A stretch of DNA of 64,000 nt from Yoonia tamlensis (lineage in GTDB: Bacteria; Pseudomonadota; Alphaproteobacteria; Rhodobacterales; Rhodobacteraceae), in the NCBI RefSeq assembly GCF_900115105.1, contig NZ_FOYP01000001.1, forward strand, positions 71,472 through 135,471. The letters are read 5' to 3'. The notes under the pieces were generated by a model that was given only the letters and a program-made list of their open reading frames with translations, did no database searches and was not told the DNA's origin. Below are positions 53,820 to 63,174 of the stretch, piece after piece. Both the position numbers and the translations under genes were made by a program. The stretch's first letter is position 1. Each line of letters opens with the position of its first letter.

Positions 53820-54215
53820 ATGACACCCGTTTGTGACCCCAAGGTGCAAGCCGCCTTTGATGCTTTCCCCGCGCCTGCGCAGGCTGCTGCAATGGTCTTG
53901 CGCAAGCTGATATTTAATGAAGCGGCCCAAGATCCAAGGATCGGCCCACTGACCGAGACCCTGAAATGGGGCCAGCCCGCCTATCTGACTGCGACAACGA
54001 AATCAGGCACGACTTTGCGGTTAGGCGTCCCCAAAACGGGCGGCTGTGCGATCTATGCGCATTGTGCGACCACTGTGATCAGCCGATATGCGCAGGCATT
54101 TGCCGATCTTGATAACGTCGAAGGCAACCGCGCGGTGCATTTTGCAACCGCGCAGGATATTGCGCCGGACCGTATCGCGCTATTGATACGTCACGCGCTA
54201 ACCTATCATCTTTAG
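53820..54215 (+). CDS. DUF1801 domain protein
   Basis: A 131-residue YdhG/DUF1801-like protein. KWGQPAYLT and TLRLGVPKTGGCAIYAHC are the conserved-looking parts, in the IscA-unrelated YjbR-like fold. Function is unknown in general. It lies between the divergent transglycosylase gene and the convergent rnr, overlapping rnr by four bases. Confidence 0.7.
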   Translation: MTPVCDPKVQAAFDAFPAPAQAAAMVLRKLIFNEAAQDPRIGPLTETLKWGQPAYLTATTKSGTTLRLGVPKTGGCAIYAHCATTVISRYAQAFADLDNVEGNRAVHFATAQDIAPDRIALLIRHALTYHL

Positions 54216-56467
54216 CGCCGCGTGCGTTTGACCTTGCGCGCGATTTTTGCGGCCTTCTTGCGCGATGAACCTGCTTTGCGCCGTGCTGGTTTGCCGCGAC
54301 CGCGCATCGGGCCACGTGGCACCGCGCGATCATCAATCGAAAGCAACTCCACGATCAGCCCGCCGGTAACGGGTGTCGCTTCTGCCAGTTTGACGGTGAC
54401 CCGCTGCCCCAATGAAATCATAAGCCCTGTGTCAGCGCCCATCAGTGTTTGGCTGTCGGCATCGTAATGGAAATATTCGCGCCCCAGATTGCGGATCGGA
54501 ATCATACCGTCAGCGCCGGTTTCGTCCAGCTTTACGAACACGCCGAATTTTGCGATCCCGCTGATCCGCCCCGTCATTTCGGCGCCGATCCGGTCGGAAA
54601 GGAAAGCCGCCAGATAGCGGTCAGTCGTGTCGCGTTCGGCAACCATCGACCGGCGTTCTGTGTCGGAAATCAGTTTGGCCGTGTCGGGAAGATGTTCAAC
54701 ATCCCACGGGCTAAGCCCGTCTTTGCCCCAACCATGTGTCGCAATCAGTGCACGGTGCACGATCAGATCGGCATAGCGCCGGATCGGCGACGTGAAATGC
54801 GCATAAGCGCGGAGCGAAAGCCCGAAATGCCCAAAGTTTTCAGGGTTGTAATAGGCCTGCGTCATCGACCGCAATGTGGCGATATTGACCAGTTCCGCGT
54901 TCTCTGTGTCCTTGGCCTGCGCCAGAAGCCGGTTCAGATGGGCGGTTTTCAGAACCTGTCCCTTGGCCAAAACCAGCCCCGCCGCATGTGCAACCTCGCG
55001 CAGCGCATCCAGTTTGTCGCTATTGGGTTCTTCATGCACACGAAACAGCAGTGGCGATTTTTTCGCGATCAGGGTTTCGGCGGCGGCGACATTGGCCAGC
55101 ACCATGAATTCCTCGATCAATCGGTGCGCATCCAGTCGCTCTTTGAAATTCACAGAACTGACCTTGCCATCATCGCCCAGCACAATCTGGCGTTCGGGCA
55201 GATCAAGCTCAAGCGGTTGACGTTTTTCGCGCGCGCGCACCAACGCATCGTAAGCCGCATAAATCGGCCGGATGACATCATCCATCAGCGGCGCAACCTT
55301 GTCGTTGGCGCGCCCGTCCATCGCGTCCTGCACTTCTTCATAATTGAGCGAGGCAACTGATTTCATCAATCCGCGATGGAACGTGTGATCAATCAGATTG
55401 CCGCTAGCGTCGATACGCATTGCGACGGCCAGACAGGCGCGTTCAACGCCTTCGTGCAACGAACATAGATCACCTGACAGGCGGTCTGGCAGCATGGGCA
55501 CGACGCGGTCGGGAAAATAGGTGGAATTGCCACGCTTGCGGGCCTCGATGTCCAGCTCGGACCCCGGAGTCACGTAATGGGCAACATCGGCGATCGCGAC
55601 CCAGATGATAAAACCGTCCGCGTTTTTCGGGTCGGGGTCAGCCTCGACATAACAGGCGTCATCGTGATCGCGCGCGTCCCATGGATCAATGGTGATCAGG
55701 GGCATGTCGCGCAGGTCTTTGCGGCCCTTTAGCCCTGCGGGTTTGGCTGCGTCGGCTTCGGCCACGACAGCATCGGGGAAATGATCGGGAATCCCATGCT
55801 GGTGGATCGCAATCAGGGACACGGCGCGCGGCGCACTCGGATCACCCAAGCGGGCGATAATGCGGGCCTTGGGCAGGCCCATGCGCCCCTTGGGGCCGGA
55901 TTGTTCGGCCTCGACCAGTTCGCCGTCTTTGGCACCACCAGTGGCATCGGCGGCGACGGTCCATTCCTTGTCAGCGCCCTTGTCCACGGGCACAACGCGC
56001 CCGCCTTCGGACCCTGCACGAAACACGCCCAGAATGCGCAACGGGTTGCTGCCAATGCGGCGGATCATACGGGCGGTATGTGAATGGTGTTCCGTTTTGT
56101 CGACGGTCAAGCGGCCCAAAATACGGTCGCCTTTGCCAAGCGCCGGATCGCCGTCACGCGACAGCATCAAGATCACGGGTTCGGCACCTTGACCATTCCA
56201 TTCAAGCGGTCGCGCAAATAGATCGCCATCCGCATCTGGACCTGTAATTTCTAGAACGGATACCGGCGGCAGATCTTCGGCATCGCGGTAGGATGCGCGG
56301 CGCTTGGTCAGCTTGCCCTCGTCCTCAAGCTCTTTGAGCAAGCGCTTGAGATCAATGCGGGCTGCACCCTTGATCCCAAAGGCCTTGGCGATATCGCGCT
56401 TGGCGGCTTTGGTGGGGTTCTGGGCGATCCATTCAAGGATCTCGGATTTGGACGGGATACGTATCAT
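54212..56467 (-). CDS. rnr: Ribonuclease R
   Basis: A 3'-to-5' exoribonuclease of 751 aa. It has an N-terminal winged-helix (about 1-60), cold-shock domains, the RNB domain with DPWDARDHDDACY and DRLSGDLCSL, and an S1 domain (about 625-700, ISGIAKFGVFVKLDETG). The tail is Arg/Lys-rich. It degrades structured RNA and acts in rRNA and mRNA quality control. Confidence 0.95.
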   Translation of the reverse strand: MIRIPSKSEILEWIAQNPTKAAKRDIAKAFGIKGAARIDLKRLLKELEDEGKLTKRRASYRDAEDLPPVSVLEITGPDADGDLFARPLEWNGQGAEPVILMLSRDGDPALGKGDRILGRLTVDKTEHHSHTARMIRRIGSNPLRILGVFRAGSEGGRVVPVDKGADKEWTVAADATGGAKDGELVEAEQSGPKGRMGLPKARIIARLGDPSAPRAVSLIAIHQHGIPDHFPDAVVAEADAAKPAGLKGRKDLRDMPLITIDPWDARDHDDACYVEADPDPKNADGFIIWVAIADVAHYVTPGSELDIEARKRGNSTYFPDRVVPMLPDRLSGDLCSLHEGVERACLAVAMRIDASGNLIDHTFHRGLMKSVASLNYEEVQDAMDGRANDKVAPLMDDVIRPIYAAYDALVRAREKRQPLELDLPERQIVLGDDGKVSSVNFKERLDAHRLIEEFMVLANVAAAETLIAKKSPLLFRVHEEPNSDKLDALREVAHAAGLVLAKGQVLKTAHLNRLLAQAKDTENAELVNIATLRSMTQAYYNPENFGHFGLSLRAYAHFTSPIRRYADLIVHRALIATHGWGKDGLSPWDVEHLPDTAKLISDTERRSMVAERDTTDRYLAAFLSDRIGAEMTGRISGIAKFGVFVKLDETGADGMIPIRNLGREYFHYDADSQTLMGADTGLMISLGQRVTVKLAEATPVTGGLIVELLSIDDRAVPRGPMRGRGKPARRKAGSSRKKAAKIARKVKRTRR

Positions 56468-56601
56468 CCGCCAGCCCTAGCACGGAAGATCAGGGCCGTC
56501 ACGGGGATTGGGCAGGGCCGATGCAAGTGAAGTCAGGAAATCGCGACGGAAACAGTGCGCAGAGCCGTGGTACATAAGACTGACACCCAAAGGAGCCGGA
56601 T

Positions 56602-57360
56602 ATGCCTCATCTTCGTACAGCCGCATTCATTGCGATCATTGCCGCACAAACCGCCCATGCCCATGACAACCAAAGCAGCGTGGAAACCCGTGGCGAGATG
56701 ACATGTATCAGGTCAAACGGTGCCCCCAATCACGACATGGGCCGGTTTCCCAACCGCGGCAATCCGAATGCGTTTCGGGCGCAGAGTTTGACGTTTTGTT
56801 TTTCAACAGTGCCGCAATTGACGGGTGCTGTGACCGGCGGGCAAATGACGGTGGGCGTGTCGGTGACAGGCGTGCCGATCCGGCCCTATACGGCGGGTTA
56901 TTATGACCCCAACGGGCGGCGCGGCGTTGGCCGTGACCCGTCAAGCGGCTGGCGCGTGCAGGCCATGCAGAACCCGCGCAGCCTTGGCATGGATGACCAG
57001 AACGCGCATGTGGACCAGTCAGGGCTTTATCATTACCACGGCGTGTCCGGTGATTTACTGGCCTCGCAGGGGGGCAGCCTTATCGGCTATGCCCCTGACG
57101 GGTTTGAAATCCGCTATAGTCCGGCAACTGCAATTTCATCGTGGCAGTTGAAGGCGGGGACACGGCCAAGCGGGCCGGGGGGGCGCTATGACGGGACCTA
57201 TGAGGAAGATTTCACCTATGTTGCCCAAAGCGGGACGCTTGATGAATGCAACGGTGGCATGGTGAATGGCACCTATACCTATTTTGCCACCGACAGCTAC
57301 CCGTATTTCCCGCGCTGCTTTAAAGGCGAGGTCAATCCGCGTTTTATGACGCGCAATTAG
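56602..57360 (+). CDS. YHYH-domain secreted protein
   Basis: A secreted protein of 252 aa with a signal peptide (LRTAAFIAIIAAQTAHA). The central GLYHYHGVSGDLL is the YHYH signature and IGYAPDGFEIRY the following conserved strand. The N-terminal half has a Cys before a GAPNHDMGRFPN segment; the second half has a Cys pair. The function of YHYH proteins is unknown; they are often beta-rich periplasmic or extracellular proteins. It is transcribed alone. Confidence 0.85.
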   Translation: MPHLRTAAFIAIIAAQTAHAHDNQSSVETRGEMTCIRSNGAPNHDMGRFPNRGNPNAFRAQSLTFCFSTVPQLTGAVTGGQMTVGVSVTGVPIRPYTAGYYDPNGRRGVGRDPSSGWRVQAMQNPRSLGMDDQNAHVDQSGLYHYHGVSGDLLASQGGSLIGYAPDGFEIRYSPATAISSWQLKAGTRPSGPGGRYDGTYEEDFTYVAQSGTLDECNGGMVNGTYTYFATDSYPYFPRCFKGEVNPRFMTRN

Positions 57361-57488
57361 GCGCGATTTGTGTGGTCTCGGCTGTTTTGTGCCGGTACAT
57401 ATTTTGCGGGGTGCCTAACCTGTAAAAGTATATAGATATCAACCCGATGATGGTGCGATGCACCTAGGTGAACAGGTCGGGGATTTCT

Positions 57489-58064
57489 ATGCAGGTATCG
57501 CAGTTCGGTTTTTACGGGCTTTATTGGGGGGTGCCGTTTCTTGTTGCAGTGATGGCCGTCCTGATCGCGCTAAAGTTTTCGAATAAGAAGGCACGCGGTC
57601 TTTTGATTGTTGCCGGCTTTCTGGCCGCCTCTGGCTACTATTTCTGGTTTGAACTTACAGTGCGCTACGAGGCTTTGACGGTTTTTACGGCCGAAAGCTG
57701 TGATCAGGGGCGTGTGCGTTATCATTTGCCATTTGGTGAAGGTGTATCGGTCAAAATTGACAACACGCTTGATGGGGCGGCGCGTACTGTGGGCTATTAT
57801 GCAGGGCTAACGGCAGTTTCAAATCAAACGGATCATGATCTGCTCATATCCGAGGTGATCTATACGCATGAAGGTGTACCAGCCCGCCGGCGTGCCGACT
57901 TGGATGGCTACGTTATTGCGGCTGGTGAAACCCATGCGCTCAAGATCCATGACAGTGACATGTATTTTCTTGAGCCACTACCGGAAACATTTCGGGTCAC
58001 GACGACTGGGTTCGAGCTAAGCAAATATGCGGTGCGCTGCAATGAACCAATAGATGGTCAATAA
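57489..58064 (+). CDS. Membrane protein of unknown function, 191 aa
   Basis: Two N-terminal helices (VPFLVAVMAVLIALKF and LLIVAGFLAASGYYFWF) are followed by a ~140-residue soluble domain that is probably periplasmic, with two Cys (AESCDQG and VRCNEP). The ATG at 57489 is preferred over a GTG seven codons earlier because of the GGGGA ribosome site. The family is not recognised. Three hairpins follow its stop. Confidence 0.6.
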   Translation: MQVSQFGFYGLYWGVPFLVAVMAVLIALKFSNKKARGLLIVAGFLAASGYYFWFELTVRYEALTVFTAESCDQGRVRYHLPFGEGVSVKIDNTLDGAARTVGYYAGLTAVSNQTDHDLLISEVIYTHEGVPARRRADLDGYVIAAGETHALKIHDSDMYFLEPLPETFRVTTTGFELSKYAVRCNEPIDGQ

Positions 58065-58076
58065 GGTTAAGGGCGG

Positions 58077-58149
58077 ACAGTTTCTAAACAAGAAACTGTT
58101 GCCAAATCCTTATGAAGGATTTGGCAACAGACTTTCTGTGAAAGTCTGT
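58077..58149. repeat. Three overlapping perfect hairpins
   Basis: ACAGTTTCT-AAACA-AGAAACTGT (58077-58099), a 16-bp stem CTGTTGCCAAATCCTT / AAGGATTTGGCAACAG (58096-58111 with 58115-58130), and ACAGACTTTC-TGT-GAAAGTCTGT (58127-58149) follow with shared end bases. They lie in the gap between convergent genes. No T tract follows. Confidence 0.9.
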
Positions 58150-58160
58150 CTGCACCCGAC

Positions 58161-58574
58161 CTAGATTGATCGCGCCATGTCCCGATGCGCAATGCCTGCG
58201 TCATCATAGAATGCCCCATAGGCGACAAAGCCGAGCGTTTCATAAAACCCGATGGCGTGGTCTTGTGCGCTCAATTGTGCGCGCGAAACATGCGGAATTT
58301 TGCGCAACTGGTCGATGGCTGCATTTACCAGTTTTGCACCCAACCCTGTGCCGCGATGGTCGCGCAGCACGCAGATGCGCCCGATTTTGCCGGTATCACC
58401 CGCGATCAAGATCCGTGCGGTGCCGACAGGTTTCCCGCCAGTATGCGCCAGAAGGTGGATTGCCCCTTCGTCAAGACCGTCCATTTCTTCGGCTTCGGAA
58501 ATTCCCTGTTCATCCATGAACACTGCGCGGCGCAATGCGATACAGGGCGCATAATCGGTGACAACTGCGATCAT
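58161..58574 (-). CDS. GNAT-family N-acetyltransferase
   Basis: A 137-residue acetyl-CoA-dependent transferase. The pyrophosphate-binding loop is in [15 protein letters not shown], and the start [15 protein letters not shown] and ending [19 protein letters not shown] match the ElaA/YitI-like subgroup. The acceptor is unknown. It overlaps the dapE stop by four bases and could be cotranscribed downstream of it. Confidence 0.87.
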   Translation of the reverse strand: MIAVVTDYAPCIALRRAVFMDEQGISEAEEMDGLDEGAIHLLAHTGGKPVGTARILIAGDTGKIGRICVLRDHRGTGLGAKLVNAAIDQLRKIPHVSRAQLSAQDHAIGFYETLGFVAYGAFYDDAGIAHRDMARSI

Positions 58575-59713
58575 GCAAAGTAGTCCCGCAAGATACGTGT
58601 ATAGATGGATTTGAGCTGGCCGATCTGGTCAACGGCGACCCGTTCATCAACCTGATGCATGGTCTTGCCAACAAGCCCGAATTCGACAACAGGACAATGA
58701 TCTTTGACAAACCGCGCGTCCGATGTGCCGCCGGATGTCGACAGTTCCGGCGTGCGCCCGGTTTCGGCTTTTACCGCCTTTGCAACCAGATCGGATAGCG
58801 CGCCGGGCGGCGTGACAAAGCTTTCGCCGGAAACTTTGACTTTCATGTCGGTGTCCACGCCGAATGTGTCTTTGATCAGCGCGACCTCATCTGCGAACCA
58901 ATCAATGATTGACTGGCTGGAATGCGCATCGTTGAACCGCACGTTCACGGTGGCATTGCAGCTTGCGGGGATCACATTTGTTGCGGGGTTACCTGTGTCG
59001 ATGGTGACAACGGCCAATGTCGACGGATCAAAATGATCGGTGCCCTGATCCAGCGCATGCGACGACAGCCGGTCCACCAGTCGCGCCATCGCGGGCAGCG
59101 GGTTGTTTGCGCGGTGCGGATAGGCCGAATGCCCCTGTTCGCCGCGCACCGTGAACCACGCCGTCAGCGACCCGCGCCGCCCGATTTTCATCGTTTCGCC
59201 CATTTCATTGGGGCAGGTGGGTTCACCGACCAGACAGACGGTCATCGCCTCATTATTGGTGGCCATCCAGTCAAGCAGGGCGGTCGTGCCGTCAAGCGCG
59301 TCTGCCTCTTCATCCCCCGTAATCGCCAGCACTATTGCACCGTCAGGCGGGGTATCGGCGACAAAATCAATCGCGGCAGCGGCAAATGCGGCCACACCGG
59401 ATTTCATATCCGTGGCCCCGCGCCCATACATAAACCCGTCCTTGATTTCAGCGCCAAACGGATCAACCGACCAATCGTCACGGTTCCCTATCGGGACAAC
59501 ATCGGTATGGCCGTTGAACCCGAATGTGCGGTTGGCACCTTGGCGCCCCCAGCGGGCATAAAGGTTTGCAATCCCGCCGCGATCGACACGCGTACACGTG
59601 AATCCGCCGTCCGTTAGCAGCTTTTCAAGAAGCACCAGCGCGCCACCTTCAGCCGGCGTGACAGAGGGGCAGCGGATCAAATCAGCGGTCAGTGCAACAG
59701 GATTAATGGGCAT
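58571..59713 (-). CDS. dapE: Succinyl-diaminopimelate desuccinylase
   Basis: A dinuclear zinc peptidase-family enzyme of 380 aa that releases LL-diaminopimelate for lysine and peptidoglycan. Motifs are NGHTDVVP (about 65), MKSGVAAF, the [10 protein letters not shown] segment, EPT and TVDxx-like GTSDARF near 345. The ATG at 59713 ([19 protein letters not shown]) gives the family length. It pairs with dapD about 1.2 kb away, with a methyltransferase gene inserted on the other strand between. Confidence 0.93.
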   Translation of the reverse strand: MPINPVALTADLIRCPSVTPAEGGALVLLEKLLTDGGFTCTRVDRGGIANLYARWGRQGANRTFGFNGHTDVVPIGNRDDWSVDPFGAEIKDGFMYGRGATDMKSGVAAFAAAAIDFVADTPPDGAIVLAITGDEEADALDGTTALLDWMATNNEAMTVCLVGEPTCPNEMGETMKIGRRGSLTAWFTVRGEQGHSAYPHRANNPLPAMARLVDRLSSHALDQGTDHFDPSTLAVVTIDTGNPATNVIPASCNATVNVRFNDAHSSQSIIDWFADEVALIKDTFGVDTDMKVKVSGESFVTPPGALSDLVAKAVKAETGRTPELSTSGGTSDARFVKDHCPVVEFGLVGKTMHQVDERVAVDQIGQLKSIYTRILRDYFA

Positions 59714-59779
59714 TCTGGGTCTCCTTTGCGCCATGGCTAGCCCGAGAACCAAGGGGATGCAAATGGTCCTACGCTGGCT

Positions 59780-60322
59780 TTGTCCCGCTTATGGGCGTAC
59801 CATTGTTTCAAGGGATATGATTACGATGCTTTGTACGGAACAACGCCGGATGCGCTTGGCGCGCCGACGCAGGTTATTGTCGATTTCTTCAATGCGCGCG
59901 GCGCGGCCCCGCTGCGGGTGTTTGATGTCGGCTGCGGGCATGGCCGCGATGCGCTGTTTATCGCGCGGTTGGGGCACAGCGTTGTGGGCGTTGATCTTTC
60001 CGCGCATGGTATCCGTGATCTCAATACTGCGGCGGCAAGCGAAGGTCTGAAAATAATCGGCGAAGTGGCCGATATCACGACCTATGCGGCGGACGGCCTG
60101 TTTGACGTCGTGCTGATAGACCGCACGCTGCATATGCTGGGCAGGCAGGCGCGGATTGACGTGCTGACCAAGTTGATCGGCCATGTTGCGCCCAAGGGCT
60201 GGCTTTTGATCGCGGATGAAAAATCGAACATGGCGGATTTCAAAGCCGTCATCGCGGATGATGCCGCTGACTGGGCTGCCACCTTGGACAAGGGTGGCAC
60301 GCTGTTTTTGCAGCGTGATTAG
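59780..60322 (+). CDS. SAM-dependent methyltransferase
   Basis: A class I methyltransferase of about 180 aa with motif [17 protein letters not shown] (about 46-61), VVGVDLS and a later [12 protein letters not shown]. The start is unclear: TTG at 59780 is the first in-frame option, and the family usually begins near [11 protein letters not shown]. It may act on small molecules such as tellurite or thiols, but that is only a guess. It is convergent with the gene at 60319. Confidence 0.75.
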   Translation: MSRLWAYHCFKGYDYDALYGTTPDALGAPTQVIVDFFNARGAAPLRVFDVGCGHGRDALFIARLGHSVVGVDLSAHGIRDLNTAAASEGLKIIGEVADITTYAADGLFDVVLIDRTLHMLGRQARIDVLTKLIGHVAPKGWLLIADEKSNMADFKAVIADDAADWAATLDKGGTLFLQRD

Positions 60323-60648
60323 GCTTTGTCAAAAAAAGGCGTCATCTGCGCGACAATCACGCTGTTCTCTTCCAATGCGCGCGCCATCAGTTCTTTTTCC
60401 TCGTCGGAAATGTCGTGGCCTTCCTCGAGCCGTTCTTCGAGCGTGCCGTAGCCTGACACATCCAAGGGCGCAAGGTCGGCCTGTTTGAGAATCGCGACCG
60501 TTTCGCGCACCGCTTCCGCCTCGTCCACGCCGCTGGCGTAGCACATGAGTGCGGCGCCTGATGCGTCTTCGGGCAGGCCGTCGTTTTCGTTGCGTCCGAC
60601 TTCGACCAAAAGCGTGAATACCTTTTGGCGGCTTTCTTTTTTGGCCAT
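60319..60648 (-). CDS. Hypothetical protein, 109 aa
   Basis: A soluble acidic protein with VEVGRNENDGLPEDASGAALMCYASGVDEAEAVRET as its most distinct segment and a helical ending. Its ATG shares one base with the stop of the membrane protein upstream. Together with dapD these three form one overlapping transcript. No family is recognised. Confidence 0.6.
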   Translation of the reverse strand: MAKKESRQKVFTLLVEVGRNENDGLPEDASGAALMCYASGVDEAEAVRETVAILKQADLAPLDVSGYGTLEERLEEGHDISDEEKELMARALEENSVIVAQMTPFFDKA

Positions 60649-60926
60649 TATTTGTCGTCCTCTTCAAAGCGGGATTTTGCGGCCCAAAGCGATGAAATAA
60701 TCAGCACGATTTGCGCCGGCAGATAGATCACCACCATCAAAAACAGGATGGTCCAGATCAGCGACATATGCATGACATAGGTCACTGTCACGGCGGGCAT
60801 CCAAAGCGCCGCCAGCACAAGCCCGACAATCACCGCATCAGCCAGCACAAGCAGCCACGCCGCCCGCCGCGTGGGGCGTTTCCCCGCGGCGATGCGTTTG
60901 CGCGCAACTGTGCGGCTGAACAGCAT
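60648..60926 (-). CDS. Small membrane protein, 92 aa
   Basis: A protein with two hydrophobic helices (LADAVIVGLVLAALWMPAV and ILFLMVVIYLPAQIVLIISSL) and a basic N-terminus. Its ATG follows the dapD stop without any gap (TAA ATG), and its own stop overlaps the ATG of the next gene. The tight packing suggests a conserved unit, but no function is known to me. Confidence 0.65.
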   Translation of the reverse strand: MLFSRTVARKRIAAGKRPTRRAAWLLVLADAVIVGLVLAALWMPAVTVTYVMHMSLIWTILFLMVVIYLPAQIVLIISSLWAAKSRFEEDDK

Positions 60927-61754
60927 TTAGTCGCGCAGTAGTTCGTTGATGCCGGTCTTGGACCGTGTCTTCGCATCAACGCGTTTCACGATCACGGCGC
61001 AATAGAGGTTCACACCGTTCTTGGATGGCATGGAGCCCGCAACAACCACGGAATAGGGCGGTACTTCGCCGTACATGACTTCGCCGGTTTCGCGGTCAAC
61101 GATTTTGGTCGATTGGCCGATAAACACGCCCATGCCCAAAACGGCGCCTTCGCGCACGATGCAGCCTTCGACGACTTCGGACCGCGCACCGATGAAACAA
61201 TTGTCTTCGATGATGGTCGGGCCAGCTTGCATCGGTTCCAATACGCCGCCGATTCCGACGCCGCCAGACAGGTGCACGTTTTTGCCGATCTGTGCGCAAG
61301 ATCCGACAGTTGCCCAAGTATCAACCATTGTGCCAGAATCGACATAGGCGCCAAGGTTCACGAACGATGGCATCAAAACAACGCCGGGGGCCACATATGC
61401 AGACTTGCGCACAATTGCGTTTGGCACGGCGCGAAAACCTGCGGCGCCGAATTCTTCATCGCCCCAGCCTGCAAATTTGCTGTCGACCTTATCCCACCAG
61501 CCGGACCCTTGCGGGCCACCGGATTGAAATTCCATATCTTTGATGCGGAACCCAAGCAGAACAGCCTTTTTCGCCCATTGGTTCACATGCCAGCTGCCAT
61601 CGTCTTGCTTTTCCGCAACGCGCAGGCTGCCGCTATCCAAAGCACTTAGCGTATCTTCGATAGCTTCGCGGGTTTCGCCTGTGGTGGAGGGGGTAATCGT
61701 ATCGCGGGCATCCCACGCGGCTTCGATTGCGGTCTCAAGGGCAGCATTTGACAT
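60927..61754 (-). CDS. dapD: Tetrahydrodipicolinate N-succinyltransferase
   Basis: A trimeric left-handed beta-helix enzyme of 275 aa in the succinylase branch of lysine and diaminopimelate synthesis. It has hexapeptide repeats from about 110 on ([49 protein letters not shown]). The ATG at 61754 ([14 protein letters not shown]) is preferred to the longer frame. It is followed without gap by a small membrane-protein gene. Confidence 0.95.
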   Translation of the reverse strand: MSNAALETAIEAAWDARDTITPSTTGETREAIEDTLSALDSGSLRVAEKQDDGSWHVNQWAKKAVLLGFRIKDMEFQSGGPQGSGWWDKVDSKFAGWGDEEFGAAGFRAVPNAIVRKSAYVAPGVVLMPSFVNLGAYVDSGTMVDTWATVGSCAQIGKNVHLSGGVGIGGVLEPMQAGPTIIEDNCFIGARSEVVEGCIVREGAVLGMGVFIGQSTKIVDRETGEVMYGEVPPYSVVVAGSMPSKNGVNLYCAVIVKRVDAKTRSKTGINELLRD

Positions 61755-61839
61755 CGGGGGTCTCCGGTTTCTTGTGGTCACGTGTTGCCATGGGCTATAG
61801 ACCGGAAAAGCATAAAAGCGCAATGCGAGGAAACGCAGT

Positions 61840-62685
61840 ATGACCGACGATCGCCGCCATCCACTCCGCCATAGTTCTCAAGACCGCGAAGCAGCGAGCC
61901 ATATTCCCGACACCCCGCAAACCCGCGCACCATCCTACGCGCTTGCCTTTGCTGACGAGGATTTTCTGTGCCGCGAAGAATTGCGCCCCGTGCGGTTGCA
62001 ATTGGAATTGCTCAAGCCTGAAATGCTGATGGATGAAGCAGGGATAAATTCGACGATTGTTTTGTTTGGCGGCGCACGTATTCCATCGCCCGCGAACAAG
62101 CATATGGCCCGCACGCAAACGCTGGCGGACCTGTCCGAGTATTATGCGCAAGCGCAGGAATTTGCGCGGATCATGACCGAACGGTCGCTGAAATCCGGCG
62201 GCGCAGACGATGTGATCGTGACCGGTGGTGGCCCCGGCGTGATGGAAGCAGGCAATCGCGGCGCACAAGAGGCGGGCGGAAAATCGATTGGCCTGAACAT
62301 TGTGCTGCCGCATGAACAGGCGCCAAATGAATATGTGACACCCGAGCTGTGTTTCAACTTTCACTATTTTGCGATCCGCAAAATGCATTTCCTGATGCGC
62401 GCCTCGGCGGTTTGCGTGTTTCCGGGCGGTTTTGGCACCTTGGACGAAATGTTCGAAGCCCTGACCCTGATCCAGACCGGCCGCATGGCGCGGGTGCCGT
62501 TCTTGCTGTTTGGCAAAGAATTCTGGGAAAAGATCATCAACTGGGATGCGCTGGCCGATGCGGGCACGATTTCGGCAGATGATCTTGAGCTTTTCCAATT
62601 TATCGACACAGCCGAACAGGCTGTCGCGGCCATTGATGGCTGGGTCGGCAAGGGCGAAAAGCGTGGCGTGATTCCAGGACGTTGA
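61840..62685 (+). CDS. LOG-family protein (TIGR00730 type)
   Basis: A Rossmann-fold nucleoside 5'-monophosphate phosphoribohydrolase-type protein of 281 aa. It has [23 protein letters not shown] and [14 protein letters not shown], the last being the PGGxGTxxE motif with catalytic Glu. Length and N-terminal extension match the bacterial long forms. Substrate may be a cytokinin-like or other nucleotide. It lies 3 bases before the gluconokinase gene. Confidence 0.88.
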   Translation: MTDDRRHPLRHSSQDREAASHIPDTPQTRAPSYALAFADEDFLCREELRPVRLQLELLKPEMLMDEAGINSTIVLFGGARIPSPANKHMARTQTLADLSEYYAQAQEFARIMTERSLKSGGADDVIVTGGGPGVMEAGNRGAQEAGGKSIGLNIVLPHEQAPNEYVTPELCFNFHYFAIRKMHFLMRASAVCVFPGGFGTLDEMFEALTLIQTGRMARVPFLLFGKEFWEKIINWDALADAGTISADDLELFQFIDTAEQAVAAIDGWVGKGEKRGVIPGR

Positions 62686-62688
62686 TCC

Positions 62689-63174
62689 ATGCACAAGGCA
62701 ATTATGGTGATGGGCGTATCCGGCGCCGGCAAATCAACGATCGCGCAGGGTTTGGCCGATGCGCTGGGCGGGGTCTATCTGGACGGGGATGATTACCACC
62801 CGCAAAGCAATGTCGAACACATGGCGGCGGGCAAGCCGTTGACGGATGATATGCGCTGGCCATGGCTCGATATTCTGGCGGGGGCGGTGAATGCGTCACG
62901 CAGCGAACATATTACGGTTTTTGCCTGTTCTGCCCTGACACGCGCCTACCGCGACCATTTGCGCGCTGCGATCCCCGATTTGCAGGTGGCCTACCTTGAT
63001 GCACCTTATGAAGTTGTATCCGCCCGCATGGCGGCGCGCGAAAACCACTATATGCCTGTCAGTCTGCTCGATAGCCAGTTTGCAGCGCTTGAAGTGCCGC
63101 GCAACCCTGCGGTCACTGTGTCAATAGATCAGCCCGTGCCTGCAATTATTGCGGCGCTATCTGTTCTTGGCTAG
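62689..63174 (+). CDS. gntK: Gluconokinase
   Basis: A 161-residue kinase that phosphorylates gluconate to 6-phosphogluconate. The P-loop GVSGAGKST lies at residues 9-17, and DGDDYHP, RWPWLD and FACSALTRAYRD are family marks. It is probably cotranscribed with the LOG gene upstream. The convergent LacI-type regulator may control gluconate use. Confidence 0.92.
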   Translation: MHKAIMVMGVSGAGKSTIAQGLADALGGVYLDGDDYHPQSNVEHMAAGKPLTDDMRWPWLDILAGAVNASRSEHITVFACSALTRAYRDHLRAAIPDLQVAYLDAPYEVVSARMAARENHYMPVSLLDSQFAALEVPRNPAVTVSIDQPVPAIIAALSVLG

